This document shows, one piece after another, positions 24,408 to 33,135 of a DNA stretch of 40,161 nt. This DNA is from Candidatus Cloacimonadota bacterium (GTDB lineage Bacteria; Cloacimonadota; Cloacimonadia; Cloacimonadales; TCS61). Location of the stretch: positions 1 through 40,161 of the forward strand of contig JAIPGP010000027.1 in NCBI GenBank assembly GCA_021735645.1. Direction: 5' to 3'. The notes beneath the pieces are model-generated. The model ran no database searches. It was given only the letters and a program-made list of their open reading frames with translations, and was not told where the DNA came from. The translations under genes were made by a program, and so were the position numbers. How positions within the stretch are numbered: the stretch's first letter is position 1; each line of letters begins with the position of its first letter.

Positions 24408-27400
24408 CTACTTTATTACAACAAACTTTCCGACTTTCTTATCACCGGAATCTTTGTCTATGACTGTGAACAGATAAATACCAGGGGCTATGATCTGATT
24501 GTGTTTTGATAGCAGGTCCCAGGCATGAATTCCTCCGGCAGCTTGAGCTTCGAAGGCTGCTTTGGAAACAGAAATGATGTCTTCGTAGTATTCATCACCG
24601 TTATGTTCGATTTGATCAACCAGGTCTCCCGCCATAGTCCAGATTTTAATCGTACATTTCTCGGGGAGATTTACGAACCATAAACGGCGGCTTTTGTCTC
24701 CTTTATTATCAGTATCACGCTTCCCATCAAATTTGCTGAAACCAATATAGGGGTTTGGAACTACATAGATATTGTCCATTTTGCTGTTGCCAGCAGGTCC
24801 GGGGAAGAATATCTTCATGTTTGCATCTGCATCACGAGCTGATTCCAGGACGGGAATATCCAAAGATGGCATTCCTCTGTCCCAGGCTGAAACTGCTACA
24901 TAGTATTCAATACCCTTGGGCGGGTGATTGATAGTTTGTTCATAGTATCTGCGAGCCAGTCTATCTTTACGTAATTTCAAGAGTTTATCTTCATCACCAA
25001 TATTACTTTGACCAAGATGTTCTGGCAAAGGTATCAGTCTATCATCATATAGTTCCAGATATACTTCATCGCTCACATCCGGATGCTTAAACAGCAGAGC
25101 TTCGTCATTTAAGCTCAAACCCGCAGACATACTAATAGCGGTTTCCATATCCATCTCATAATCATATAACGGTTTGCCATAAACAAGGATATTTGGATTT
25201 TCAAGATCCTCAGTTGTATATTTAACCAACTGATATAAATCATTAAAATGGTAATAATTCAGGTCTTCTTCTGTAACTCGGTGTGCATCAGGCAATCCTT
25301 TATCAATTCCCAATTCTCCTCCGAAATCAAGATATTGCGCTGATCCCCAGTTGACGATGTAATCGGCATAATCCTGTTCGGACTCCAGTTTATCCCAGCG
25401 ACCCTTCTGCATCCAGAACTCCTGGGAACCACTACCAGTGCGACCCCACAGAGAGTACCCCTGGAAATCATGACGCAACCTGTAGGCTGTCCAGGGATTT
25501 AAGTAGGCATTCGGATTTCTGTTAGCTTCAGTACTTGTATAAGCTTGAGTATCTTCATCCCAGACATAAGGAGCAAATTCATGCGGGCAGTTTGCCTGTA
25601 GTACCGGGTCATCATTCCAGACGTGCATGTGACTGTCAAGAGTAGATAATGAGTCTGTTTCCTGCCAGCCTAACTGCTGAATTTTCACAGTTTTTGTATC
25701 AACATTATCAATTTCTGATCTATTATCCCAATAAACAGTGATCTGGTTACCGGAGTCGGAGAGTTCGCCAAACATCATGGGTATTTCAGGTGGTTCTGGT
25801 GGAACATAATGTATAAATGTATCAGGCTGAGTAACAGTAATCAAATTCTGAGCATCTCCATATGTATCCTTGGCATGAATAGATGTCTGCATTAGATCAA
25901 GTCTGGAGTCGCCTGGGAATACAGCTACCACAATCTTCATAGTCTTGCCAGGTGCCAGGTTCCAGCGCTTATAATAATTTCCATAATCATCAGTTTCATT
26001 ATATTCGGGAGTATCTGGCAGAGCACCATAGAAACCAAACAAATAACGCGTGTCTAATCCACCGGAATCTTCCTGAGCATCAGGAAAATCACGTAATGAA
26101 ATGTAGGTGTCATCATTAGGTTTGGGATTTCTATTGGTCATCAACCAGTATTTTTCGTTGGCGGTAGTGGTGGGATCCAGGTTATAAGGATCAGAATCAT
26201 CGGGGCCATCACCTACATCCCAAGTCCAGCAAGCAAATTCCAGAATGTCTGGATCAGGAGTACATACTCTAGAGCCTATCAATCCTGTTGTCAAGCCATT
26301 ATCGCCATCAAAATCTTTTGTGTAGGCAAATTCATAGCCGGCACCAGCCACATAAGAGCTGTAATCATCAGAGTGCACATTATCCCAGGCTTGAGGGCCT
26401 ACATCAGAATCCATGTAAATACCCATGGCACAATCATATAATGTATCACTATAGGTATTTGTAAAATTCATATTTGTAATATCAAATTCCACATAAACCA
26501 GGTTTTTAATATGTTCATAACTCCACTGGTAACTAAGCTGTCTAACTCTTACTTTGAGAGGATAATGATCAGAAGAGCCTTTGCTATCGCCCCAGTCACG
26601 TTCAGTAGGTGTGCCAAAAGGACTATAGTCATAGTAATAGGCAATGAAATCCTGTTCAGAGACAGGATAGCCATCTTCATCCAGTAAAGCATCTCCATCA
26701 TCATCATGTGGTTGAGTGAAACAATAAACTCCATCACTCGGGTCTTGAGAGAGATCAACAAAACCTAAGGGAAACCAGATTTCATCATTTTCTATAACAG
26801 GACCGAACTCATTAGTATTTAGATCATGCAGATACTGGCTGCCGTATCCAGAAAACGCTGTTGGCAATTCATTTTCCATTCTAAAGGGGAAAGCAAATCC
26901 TACCGGGTCTTCATCAATACTGCCATCACCATCATCATCTTCACCTCGCCGCTGCTGCCTGATTGATGTGGTAGCCACAATATCTTCACTATTATAATCA
27001 TTATACATCTGCCCTAAAGGAGAAGTTTCCAGCGGGTTGTAAGCCGGCAGAAACTCTTTCAAGTCAAGATCACCGTCAAAACCTGTAGTTACTAATGTAT
27101 CGACTACCAGTTTCAGGTCTTCTGTCCATCCTTCTCCAAATTCGGGGATTACATCGTTTTCATCCTCCGGGTCAGGTGCCCAGAAAAGCCTTTGCCCAAG
27201 GTTGTTCCTTCTGATCTTCTTTGCACCAAACCATAATGCTCCACGATAGAGGTAATCTATTCCACTGCCGCCGGGGTACTCAAGTGAGGGCCACTCCGGG
27301 GTAATATCTCCACCAGAACCAAAAAAACCATAGTTACTGATGCGTAACCAGATATTTCCAACATTGTGGTAGCGGATAAGATCAAGCTTCTTTCCAGAAG

Positions 27401-27491
27401 CAGGTTCTACCTGGGCTTTGGCAAATAATATACCAAAGGCTGAAAGCAATATGAGGCTTATAATAAATATCCTGGTTCTCAGTAATTTCAT
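24408..27491 (-). CDS. Large exported surface protein with PNPY-type C-terminal domain
   Basis: A 1027-residue protein with signal peptide MKLLRTRIFIISLILLSAFG...A (to ~26) and no family I can name. Two calcium-style loops, DDDGDGSIDED (185-195) and DDDGDALLDED (263-273), lie in the N-terminal third. The middle holds an FN3-like segment (MFGELSDSGNQITVYWDNRSEIDNVD, ~598-625). The C-terminus is a variant of the FCB export domain: VVPNPYIGF..., LPEKCTIKIWTMAGDLVDQIEH, WDLLSKHNQIIAPGIYLFTV and GKFVVIK, with PNPY in place of YPNPFNP. Proteins with this tail often accompany PorV and TonB receptors in the FCB group (from memory). It begins 20 bp after tonB; AATGGAGG lies before ATG 27491. A structural or binding role on the outer surface is inferred. 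Confidence 0.75.
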   Translation of the reverse strand: MKLLRTRIFIISLILLSAFGILFAKAQVEPASGKKLDLIRYHNVGNIWLRISNYGFFGSGGDITPEWPSLEYPGGSGIDYLYRGALWFGAKKIRRNNLGQRLFWAPDPEDENDVIPEFGEGWTEDLKLVVDTLVTTGFDGDLDLKEFLPAYNPLETSPLGQMYNDYNSEDIVATTSIRQQRRGEDDDGDGSIDEDPVGFAFPFRMENELPTAFSGYGSQYLHDLNTNEFGPVIENDEIWFPLGFVDLSQDPSDGVYCFTQPHDDDGDALLDEDGYPVSEQDFIAYYYDYSPFGTPTERDWGDSKGSSDHYPLKVRVRQLSYQWSYEHIKNLVYVEFDITNMNFTNTYSDTLYDCAMGIYMDSDVGPQAWDNVHSDDYSSYVAGAGYEFAYTKDFDGDNGLTTGLIGSRVCTPDPDILEFACWTWDVGDGPDDSDPYNLDPTTTANEKYWLMTNRNPKPNDDTYISLRDFPDAQEDSGGLDTRYLFGFYGALPDTPEYNETDDYGNYYKRWNLAPGKTMKIVVAVFPGDSRLDLMQTSIHAKDTYGDAQNLITVTQPDTFIHYVPPEPPEIPMMFGELSDSGNQITVYWDNRSEIDNVDTKTVKIQQLGWQETDSLSTLDSHMHVWNDDPVLQANCPHEFAPYVWDEDTQAYTSTEANRNPNAYLNPWTAYRLRHDFQGYSLWGRTGSGSQEFWMQKGRWDKLESEQDYADYIVNWGSAQYLDFGGELGIDKGLPDAHRVTEEDLNYYHFNDLYQLVKYTTEDLENPNILVYGKPLYDYEMDMETAISMSAGLSLNDEALLFKHPDVSDEVYLELYDDRLIPLPEHLGQSNIGDEDKLLKLRKDRLARRYYEQTINHPPKGIEYYVAVSAWDRGMPSLDIPVLESARDADANMKIFFPGPAGNSKMDNIYVVPNPYIGFSKFDGKRDTDNKGDKSRRLWFVNLPEKCTIKIWTMAGDLVDQIEHNGDEYYEDIISVSKAAFEAQAAGGIHAWDLLSKHNQIIAPGIYLFTVIDKDSGDKKVGKFVVIK

Positions 27492-27511
27492 ATATCTATT
27501 CCTCCATTGTC

Positions 27512-28162
27512 TTAATTTTCTAAATAGAAGTTCACGGGAAAAGTTACCCAGACGGCAATAGGTTTTCCACTTGTTTTTGCTGGCTCAAATTCCAGTTGAC
27601 GGGCATATTCAATCGCTGCTTCATCTAATCCTCCCGGTCCAGGCAGGACAGATTTTTTCACCTCAATTGCCCCGATCTTACCGCTTTTAAGGACTTCCAG
27701 CTCTAATACCACAGTTCCCTGGATATTTGCTTCTTTGGCAAACGAGGGGTATCTTAAGGGTGCTTCGTTCAGCTTTTTGGGGGGTTCATCGTAATAGATG
27801 AAATCCTTAGTAGTAGTACCCCAACCCTCTGGCTTAGCAATTTCTTCATAGGGATCCAGAGTTGTTTTATCAATCGTATCCAGAACCATCAATTCATCAT
27901 CATCATCATCATCATCAGATAATTGATCATCTATCACGATTTGAATGGGGGGCACGATATGTGTATCGGGAGGTTTGATCTTATCTTTGATCTCCGGTGG
28001 TATCTCTATTGCTTCGGTAGTTTTCACTTCTGCTTTATAAGCTTTGATTTCTACATTAGGAGAAACCAGAAAGGCAAATAAGATTAATAGTATTGCTAAA
28101 CTGAAAGCTTTGTCATAATAGCTGTTCGCTACATCTTTCCAATCCTGATATTTTCTATCCAT
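27512..28162 (-). CDS. tonB: TonB energy transducer
   Basis: A 216-residue TonB. One N-terminal membrane helix (AFSLAILLILFAFLVSP, ~19-36) is followed by a periplasmic linker with IPPEIKDKIKPPDT and an Asp run (seven D at ~84-90). The TonB C-terminal domain is at ~130-216: LRYPSFAKEANIQGTVVLELEVLKSGKIGAIEV...LDEAAIEYARQLEFEPAK...VWVTFPVNFYLEN. It carries proton-motive energy from ExbB/ExbD to the TonB box of an outer-membrane receptor, most simply the one encoded at 29844. It lies 3 bp after the second exbD. Confidence 0.92.
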   Translation of the reverse strand: MDRKYQDWKDVANSYYDKAFSLAILLILFAFLVSPNVEIKAYKAEVKTTEAIEIPPEIKDKIKPPDTHIVPPIQIVIDDQLSDDDDDDDELMVLDTIDKTTLDPYEEIAKPEGWGTTTKDFIYYDEPPKKLNEAPLRYPSFAKEANIQGTVVLELEVLKSGKIGAIEVKKSVLPGPGGLDEAAIEYARQLEFEPAKTSGKPIAVWVTFPVNFYLEN

Positions 28163-28165
28163 ATC

Positions 28166-28573
28166 TTACCTCTTCAGTTTAGCTTCAAATTGAACCCTCA
28201 GAGCATTCGCTTCCTTGAGTTGATTTAATACATCAGACATGATGCCATAGTTGGTATCTTTATCTGTCCGGAAACAGGTTATTGTATTGATGTCTTCTGC
28301 CAGCTTCTGCTGCATAACTACGCTTACCTGAGGAATTTCCACAGCATAATCATCTATGGTGATGGTTCCAGCACGGTTTACGTAGATAGTAGTAGCATGC
28401 TTGCGAGGAATTTTTTCTATTTCTTTTGCTTTGGGCAGGATCACATCTAAACCTTTTTCTTTTACAAATACCGTACTGACCATAAAGAACAACAGCAAGA
28501 GAAATGATATATCTCCCATTGAGGTGGTAGGTATCTGTGTCTCTGGTTTTGCACCGCGTTTTACTTTTGCCAT
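28166..28573 (-). CDS. exbD: ExbD/TolR-family protein (second copy)
   Basis: 135 residues: basic cytoplasmic N-terminus, one helix with the proton-path Asp (D21 in SMGDISFLLLLFFMVSTVF), then a periplasmic domain (VILPKAKEIEKIPRKHATTIYVNRAGTITIDDYAV...). It resembles the preceding exbD only partly, so this is an old duplication. Two ExbD-type proteins in one TonB cluster are common in Bacteroidota and relatives, where they are thought to form a mixed pair in the ExbB pore. It is 9 bp after exbD-1 and 3 bp before tonB. Confidence 0.92.
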   Translation of the reverse strand: MAKVKRGAKPETQIPTTSMGDISFLLLLFFMVSTVFVKEKGLDVILPKAKEIEKIPRKHATTIYVNRAGTITIDDYAVEIPQVSVVMQQKLAEDINTITCFRTDKDTNYGIMSDVLNQLKEANALRVQFEAKLKR

Positions 28574-28582
28574 AACACCATC

Positions 28583-28990
28583 CTAATTAGTTGATAACGA
28601 GATTTTTTCTGCTCCCGCTGCCTGTAAAAGATCAAGTACCCTTACCATATATTCATAATTACTTTTTCTATCAGTCTTGAGTGAAACAACCATATCCGGA
28701 TTACCCTTGACCTTATTACGGATCAGTTTTTCCAGGTCTTCCAGAGCTACTTCTTCCTCATTAACTGCCACTAATCCTTCTTTATTGATCCAGACTTTAG
28801 TTAGATTCTCATCTTTGATCCTGGCTTTCTGCTGTCCCGGTTCACTTGCCGGCGGTAGCACCAGACCTAAACCTTTCTTGATATCAAATGTTGTGGTTGA
28901 TAAGAAGAAAACCAGAAGCAGGAATGATATATCGGACGTAGAGGTTGTCGGAATACCACCCAGATTCTTTCTTTTCCTGCCTAATTTCAT
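28583..28990 (-). CDS. exbD: ExbD/TolR-family protein (first copy)
   Basis: 135 residues with one N-terminal membrane helix; the conserved Asp is D20 in STSDISFLLLVFFLSTTTF. The periplasmic domain contains KVWINKEGLVAVNEEEV and VVSLKTDRKSNYEYMVRVLDLLQ. It is part of the proton-driven motor with ExbB, encoded 15 bp upstream. The sequence differs clearly from the second exbD. Confidence 0.92.
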   Translation of the reverse strand: MKLGRKRKNLGGIPTTSTSDISFLLLVFFLSTTTFDIKKGLGLVLPPASEPGQQKARIKDENLTKVWINKEGLVAVNEEEVALEDLEKLIRNKVKGNPDMVVSLKTDRKSNYEYMVRVLDLLQAAGAEKISLSTN

Positions 28991-29005
28991 CTTTTTACCC
29001 CCCAG

Positions 29006-29812
29006 TTAATTCTCAATCAGGGTTTCCACAACCTTCTCTGAACCTCGCTGCATATCAAGAACCAAACCATCTACATTACCAAGCAGCAGATTGTTAAAGA
29101 ACTGAACCGGAATAGCTACTGCCAATCCAGCAGCGGAGGTGATCAAAGCCACATTAATACCGCTTGCTACAATAGTAGGATCCACTTCTCCAGCTTTGGC
29201 TATTGCATCAAATGCCTGGATCATTCCCACCAGAGTTCCAAAGAAACCAAGCATCGGAGCCAGGTTAATAACAGTGGACATTGGCACAAAGCCCTTTTCC
29301 AGGAATGCCATTTCAATGGTTCCAGCACTTTCCATTGCCTTTTCCACAGCATCCACACCCTGATCTGCTTTTAATAATCCAGCATGAATAATGGCTGCTA
29401 CCGGACCTTTGGTCTTGGCACAAATCGCGGCTGCATCCTGATATCTCTTTTCTTTCAGCAAGGGAATTATCTTATCAAATAAGGCATTTATATTTATCCT
29501 GGCATAGGATAAAGCAATGATCTTGTATATTATCACGGCAATTCCCCATATCATTAGAACCAGGATCGGCCACATGGCAAAACCACCGTCCAGAAATAAA
29601 TCTACAAACCCGCTTCCTACCAGACTACGGGCAAATGCTTCAACACCACCCACCTGAGGTGATTCATCGAACATAATCTCCTCGTCAGCTGTTGTTGTCA
29701 TCTCTGTTAACCCTTCAGTATTCGCCTCTGCCTCCTGGGCAAAAAGACTTACTCCGAAAAGCAATGTGATGATTGTCATTATCATGAAGAGATTCAAAAA
29801 CCTTTTCTTCAT
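29006..29812 (-). CDS. exbB: ExbB/TolQ/MotA-family proton channel
   Basis: A 268-residue ExbB with an N-terminal extension. Residues 1-25 read as a cleavable signal peptide (MKKRFLNLFMIMTIITLLFG...FAQ), followed by an acidic stretch (TTADEEIMFDESP). The ExbB core has a first helix (GGFAMWPILVLMIWGIAVIIYKIIAL, ~75-100), a cytoplasmic loop (KEKRYQDAAAICAKTKGPVAAI), and the paired helices PMLGFFGTLVGMIQAF and ITSAAGLAVAIPVQFFNNLL. It begins 31 bp after the receptor gene. Such signal-peptide-bearing ExbB forms are known in FCB bacteria. The gene set and spacing show it powers the TonB of this operon. Confidence 0.93.
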   Translation of the reverse strand: MKKRFLNLFMIMTIITLLFGVSLFAQEAEANTEGLTEMTTTADEEIMFDESPQVGGVEAFARSLVGSGFVDLFLDGGFAMWPILVLMIWGIAVIIYKIIALSYARININALFDKIIPLLKEKRYQDAAAICAKTKGPVAAIIHAGLLKADQGVDAVEKAMESAGTIEMAFLEKGFVPMSTVINLAPMLGFFGTLVGMIQAFDAIAKAGEVDPTIVASGINVALITSAAGLAVAIPVQFFNNLLLGNVDGLVLDMQRGSEKVVETLIEN

Positions 29813-29843
29813 TATATCCTCCTAAATATTTTTTCTTCTTAAT

Positions 29844-32819
29844 TTACCAGTTAAAGGTGAACCCAAAATTATAGGTTCTGCCTTCACTTTCGCGGGACGG
29901 GTCATTAATTCCCATCTGATGGATAAGATAGGTTTCTTCAGACACATACTCGCCATCATCATCTATATAGCCATCACCATCCGGGTTTGGTTCATATAAT
30001 CCATCATCATAAGCCTTACCAGTACGTGGATACACCGCATAATAATTAGTCTTATCAAATAAATTACTGATCGTGAAATATACCTTGAATGATGACTTCT
30101 CACCAAAAGAGAAGCGCTTGTAAATCGTTAAATTTGCATTAGAAGTATAGGGCATGTTCGAGCTGTTGATATCATCTGAAGTATCATCTTCATTCACGCC
30201 TGTATAGGGAGTTCCAGAAGCCACGCTGTATAGAAAGTTCATAGAGAAATCGTCAAAAGGCACTTTCCAGTCAACAAATGGCAGATAATATTCCTCATCG
30301 TTCTGAATTCTGAAACCAAGATTAAGATTGAAATTATGTCGTGTATCCCAGTCTAAAGGAAATTCCCGCAGATTGGTTGTTTCATCCTGTACTATAGTAT
30401 CCGAATTATTTCCATTTGCCCAGGATAAAGAATATGAGGCGGAACCTGAAATGAAGTTTGATAACGGTTTGGATAAATTAAGGTCAATACCTCGAGCCGA
30501 GCCATAATCTTCCGAGTAATATTCATACCAGTAAACAGTTTCATCTCCAGCTTTTTCTACTTTACGAGTACTAACATAATTATAAATATTTTTATAATAT
30601 GCCGTTAAATCCATGATTAAACCTTCCATAAGCTGCTGCTGCAATCCCACTTCATAAGTCACTGTTATCTGAGGTTCGAGTGATGGATTTCCCACTACTA
30701 CATTATTTGTGCTTGTATAAGCATCAGTGGAATCCACTGTTGTGAATATATACTGCATCTGGGGCAACTGATTCTGGTAGTTATAGGCAAAATGCAGAAC
30801 TGAAAGCTCGGAAATCGGATGAGATACTCCCAAACGGGGAGATACCATCATCTGGAACTTTTCATCATTATTAAAGTCTCTGGCACGATAACTTCCATCT
30901 TCGTTCAAGATGTCATAACTTTCACCGAGATACCAGAAATCAAGACGAACTCCGGCATTTACGATCATTCCTTCCCATTCCATCCGGTCTTGCAGATAAT
31001 ATCCTACCTGCCAGGGGTCTGCCCGGTATCCATCTGTACTTCCTGAAGCAGCCACGATGGCATCAAAATTGTCCTGCTGTGAATAAAAGTCTGTATCTTC
31101 TGATAATTCCAGATCATACTCGCCATCACCATTAGTATCCAGGCTGTCTCCTGCGTCATAATGCTCTATAGGATCGCAGCTTGCCAGAAACTCATCATAA
31201 CGGTAAGGGTCTATCACCCAGGGATTATATAGCTGATCTTTTTCTATATGATGCTTGATCAATTCAACGCCAGTCTTGAAACCATGAATTGTATTCACCT
31301 GATATTCAAAATCTGTTCTTAAACTCATCTGCTCACTGGAATCATCCTGATAAGTTCCATATATTGCCCCGGGGGTAACAAAAGAACCTATGCCATATTC
31401 ATTACCATCAGAGAAATATTGCCATTTATTTATGCCGTCGGCTATGCCGATTACACCATTACTATTCGAATCCAGAAAATGTATCCCGCTGGTATTACGT
31501 CCATCAGAATCCATGTAATAAATATCCCATTCAGAGCTGTCCATCATAGTATAATAGTCATCTCTTTCAATTTCTTTTGGCTGCAAAGTATAGCTTTTCT
31601 GGTAATATGAACCTTTCACTTTTAAATTCATCTGAGAATTAAATAAATGGTCATAAGTGACAATATACTGATTCTGCAACTGTTTATATTTGAGATAATA
31701 TTCTGGAGCATAACGCCAGGCATGACTGTAAGGCTTGCTGTTACTGGTATCTCCACGCATGGCAAAGGTCAGGTTCTGACGCGGATTGAATTGATATTTC
31801 ATCTTCATATTAGCATTGTAATAATTATAATTACGCTCATTCAAATCAAAAATCCAGAATTCATCGCGGTCTGTATAGGCTTCGTTTGCAGTCCATTCTC
31901 CACTGATTTTAGGTATCTCTGCATTAGCATCACTATTATAATAATCACGATACCTGCCATCAGTCCATTTGGCTGCTGCATTAACGAAAAAGGTGAAATC
32001 ATTCTTCAAATCCGGAACTAATCCCCCTAAAACAGGTCCGCCAATTGCCAGCTTTATCCCGTCTTCATTAGAGGTATCATCTTTATTTGAGAATATGTGG
32101 TCTGTATTGAATTCTAACTTTCCACTGTAATCTTCACCACCACTCTTCGTTACGATGTTTACTATTCCGGATTGAGCATTACCATATTCTGCTGTGAATC
32201 CACCTGTCATCACACTCATATCGGCAATAGCATCTTGATCGATCGTTAAAGCAGAACCACCATCTACCGGGTCAGAGACGCTCATACCATCAACAGTATA
32301 AACTACCTCATTTGCTCTACCACCGCGAACGTGAAGGTCTCCGCCACTACTCACAGCACCGGCCTGAATAGCGACGATATCTTCAATACTTTCAGCAGCT
32401 ATCTCTTCGATTGTGTCTGAAGTAACTGTGTTTGTTGAACCAGACCTGACTTTCTTGACACCCTGATTCTTGGCTTCAATAACCGTTACACCCTCCAGGG
32501 CTAAAGCATCTTTACTCAATGTGAAATTCAAGGTCGTTGTCTCATCAGTTCCAATCTGAATACCCTGAACTATCTGAGTTCCATAACCCATGGAAAGGCA
32601 TTTTACATTATAGGTGCCGGGAGGTATGTTTATGATTATATATTGACCATTATCCATTGCTCCTGTGCCTATCTGCGTCCCTTCCAGAATAATATTCGCT
32701 GGTACTGCCTCTCCTTGTTCGTTTCGTACTTTACCTGCTAATTGTCCTGTCGTTCCCGCATTTAACACCAGACCGATGAAAACGGCGAATATAAATATAA
32801 ACAATATCTTCTTCTTCAT
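29844..32819 (-). CDS. TonB-dependent outer-membrane receptor with CarboxypepD-like N-domain
   Basis: 991 residues from ATG 32819 (the frame could start one codon earlier at a TTG; AAGGGGGA precedes). After the signal peptide (MKKKILFIFIFAVFIGLVLNA) comes a carboxypeptidase-regulatory-like domain (GQLAGKVRNEQGEAVPANIIL...PPGTYNVKCLSMGY, ~26-110). The plug domain follows (DTIEEIAAESIEDIVAIQAGAV...LHVRGGRANEVVYTVDGMSVSDP...AEYGNAQSGIVNIVTKSGG, ~135-230), then the beta-barrel ending GRTYNFGFTFNW with the terminal aromatic needed by the BAM machinery. Loops DTNGDGEYDLE and PDGDGYIDDDGE may bind calcium. It lacks obvious SusD or siderophore partners, so the ligand is unknown. It is the first gene of the exbB-exbD-exbD-tonB-surface protein-PorV-cargo operon and probably spans the outer membrane as its receptor. 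Confidence 0.9.
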   Translation of the reverse strand: MKKKILFIFIFAVFIGLVLNAGTTGQLAGKVRNEQGEAVPANIILEGTQIGTGAMDNGQYIIINIPPGTYNVKCLSMGYGTQIVQGIQIGTDETTTLNFTLSKDALALEGVTVIEAKNQGVKKVRSGSTNTVTSDTIEEIAAESIEDIVAIQAGAVSSGGDLHVRGGRANEVVYTVDGMSVSDPVDGGSALTIDQDAIADMSVMTGGFTAEYGNAQSGIVNIVTKSGGEDYSGKLEFNTDHIFSNKDDTSNEDGIKLAIGGPVLGGLVPDLKNDFTFFVNAAAKWTDGRYRDYYNSDANAEIPKISGEWTANEAYTDRDEFWIFDLNERNYNYYNANMKMKYQFNPRQNLTFAMRGDTSNSKPYSHAWRYAPEYYLKYKQLQNQYIVTYDHLFNSQMNLKVKGSYYQKSYTLQPKEIERDDYYTMMDSSEWDIYYMDSDGRNTSGIHFLDSNSNGVIGIADGINKWQYFSDGNEYGIGSFVTPGAIYGTYQDDSSEQMSLRTDFEYQVNTIHGFKTGVELIKHHIEKDQLYNPWVIDPYRYDEFLASCDPIEHYDAGDSLDTNGDGEYDLELSEDTDFYSQQDNFDAIVAASGSTDGYRADPWQVGYYLQDRMEWEGMIVNAGVRLDFWYLGESYDILNEDGSYRARDFNNDEKFQMMVSPRLGVSHPISELSVLHFAYNYQNQLPQMQYIFTTVDSTDAYTSTNNVVVGNPSLEPQITVTYEVGLQQQLMEGLIMDLTAYYKNIYNYVSTRKVEKAGDETVYWYEYYSEDYGSARGIDLNLSKPLSNFISGSASYSLSWANGNNSDTIVQDETTNLREFPLDWDTRHNFNLNLGFRIQNDEEYYLPFVDWKVPFDDFSMNFLYSVASGTPYTGVNEDDTSDDINSSNMPYTSNANLTIYKRFSFGEKSSFKVYFTISNLFDKTNYYAVYPRTGKAYDDGLYEPNPDGDGYIDDDGEYVSEETYLIHQMGINDPSRESEGRTYNFGFTFNW

Positions 32820-32879
32820 CAAAATCCCCCTTAGTTATTGGATTTTATTCATTACACAAAAAAACTTTGCAAAGTATAA

Positions 32880-32885
32880 TGTCAA
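32880..32885 (-). promoter_or_regulatory. -35-like TTGACA upstream of the TonB receptor operon
   Basis: TTGACA on the minus strand, about 60 bp before the receptor start, in a very AT-rich stretch; a convincing -10 at 16-18 bp was not found. It is the only TTGACA in the 106-bp gap. Confidence 0.35.
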
Positions 32886-32925
32886 TTTAATTTTTTTATG
32901 TATCTTAATCATCTTTATTCAATCT

Positions 32926-33135
32926 TTATTCTTTTCCGCGCTCTTGACTTACAGTTTCCGCTGCATTATGCCAATAATCTCCAAATCTTTTACCATCCGG
33001 ACTGATTATAAAACGAATTAATAATATTAGAAGTATAAAAATCGCCAGCTTGAGTAATAAACCGCCCCAGGTAGATGAACGGCGATTGCGACGTTCCGTT
33101 TTTCTGCGCTCTATTTCTTCTCGAAATACTTTCAT
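32926..33135 (-). CDS. Small single-span membrane protein
   Basis: 69 residues with a strongly basic N-terminus (REEIERRKTERRNRRSS, residues 5-21), one helix (LLLKLAIFILLILLIRFII, ~26-44) and a short polar tail. The positive-inside rule predicts an N-in, C-out inner-membrane protein. Its ATG shares one base with the aminotransferase stop (ATGA overlap), so it is translationally coupled and the fourth gene of the glyS-pta-aminotransferase operon. I recognise no family. The coupling and the membrane helix make it a real gene despite its size. Confidence 0.7.
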   Translation of the reverse strand: MKVFREEIERRKTERRNRRSSTWGGLLLKLAIFILLILLIRFIISPDGKRFGDYWHNAAETVSQERGKE

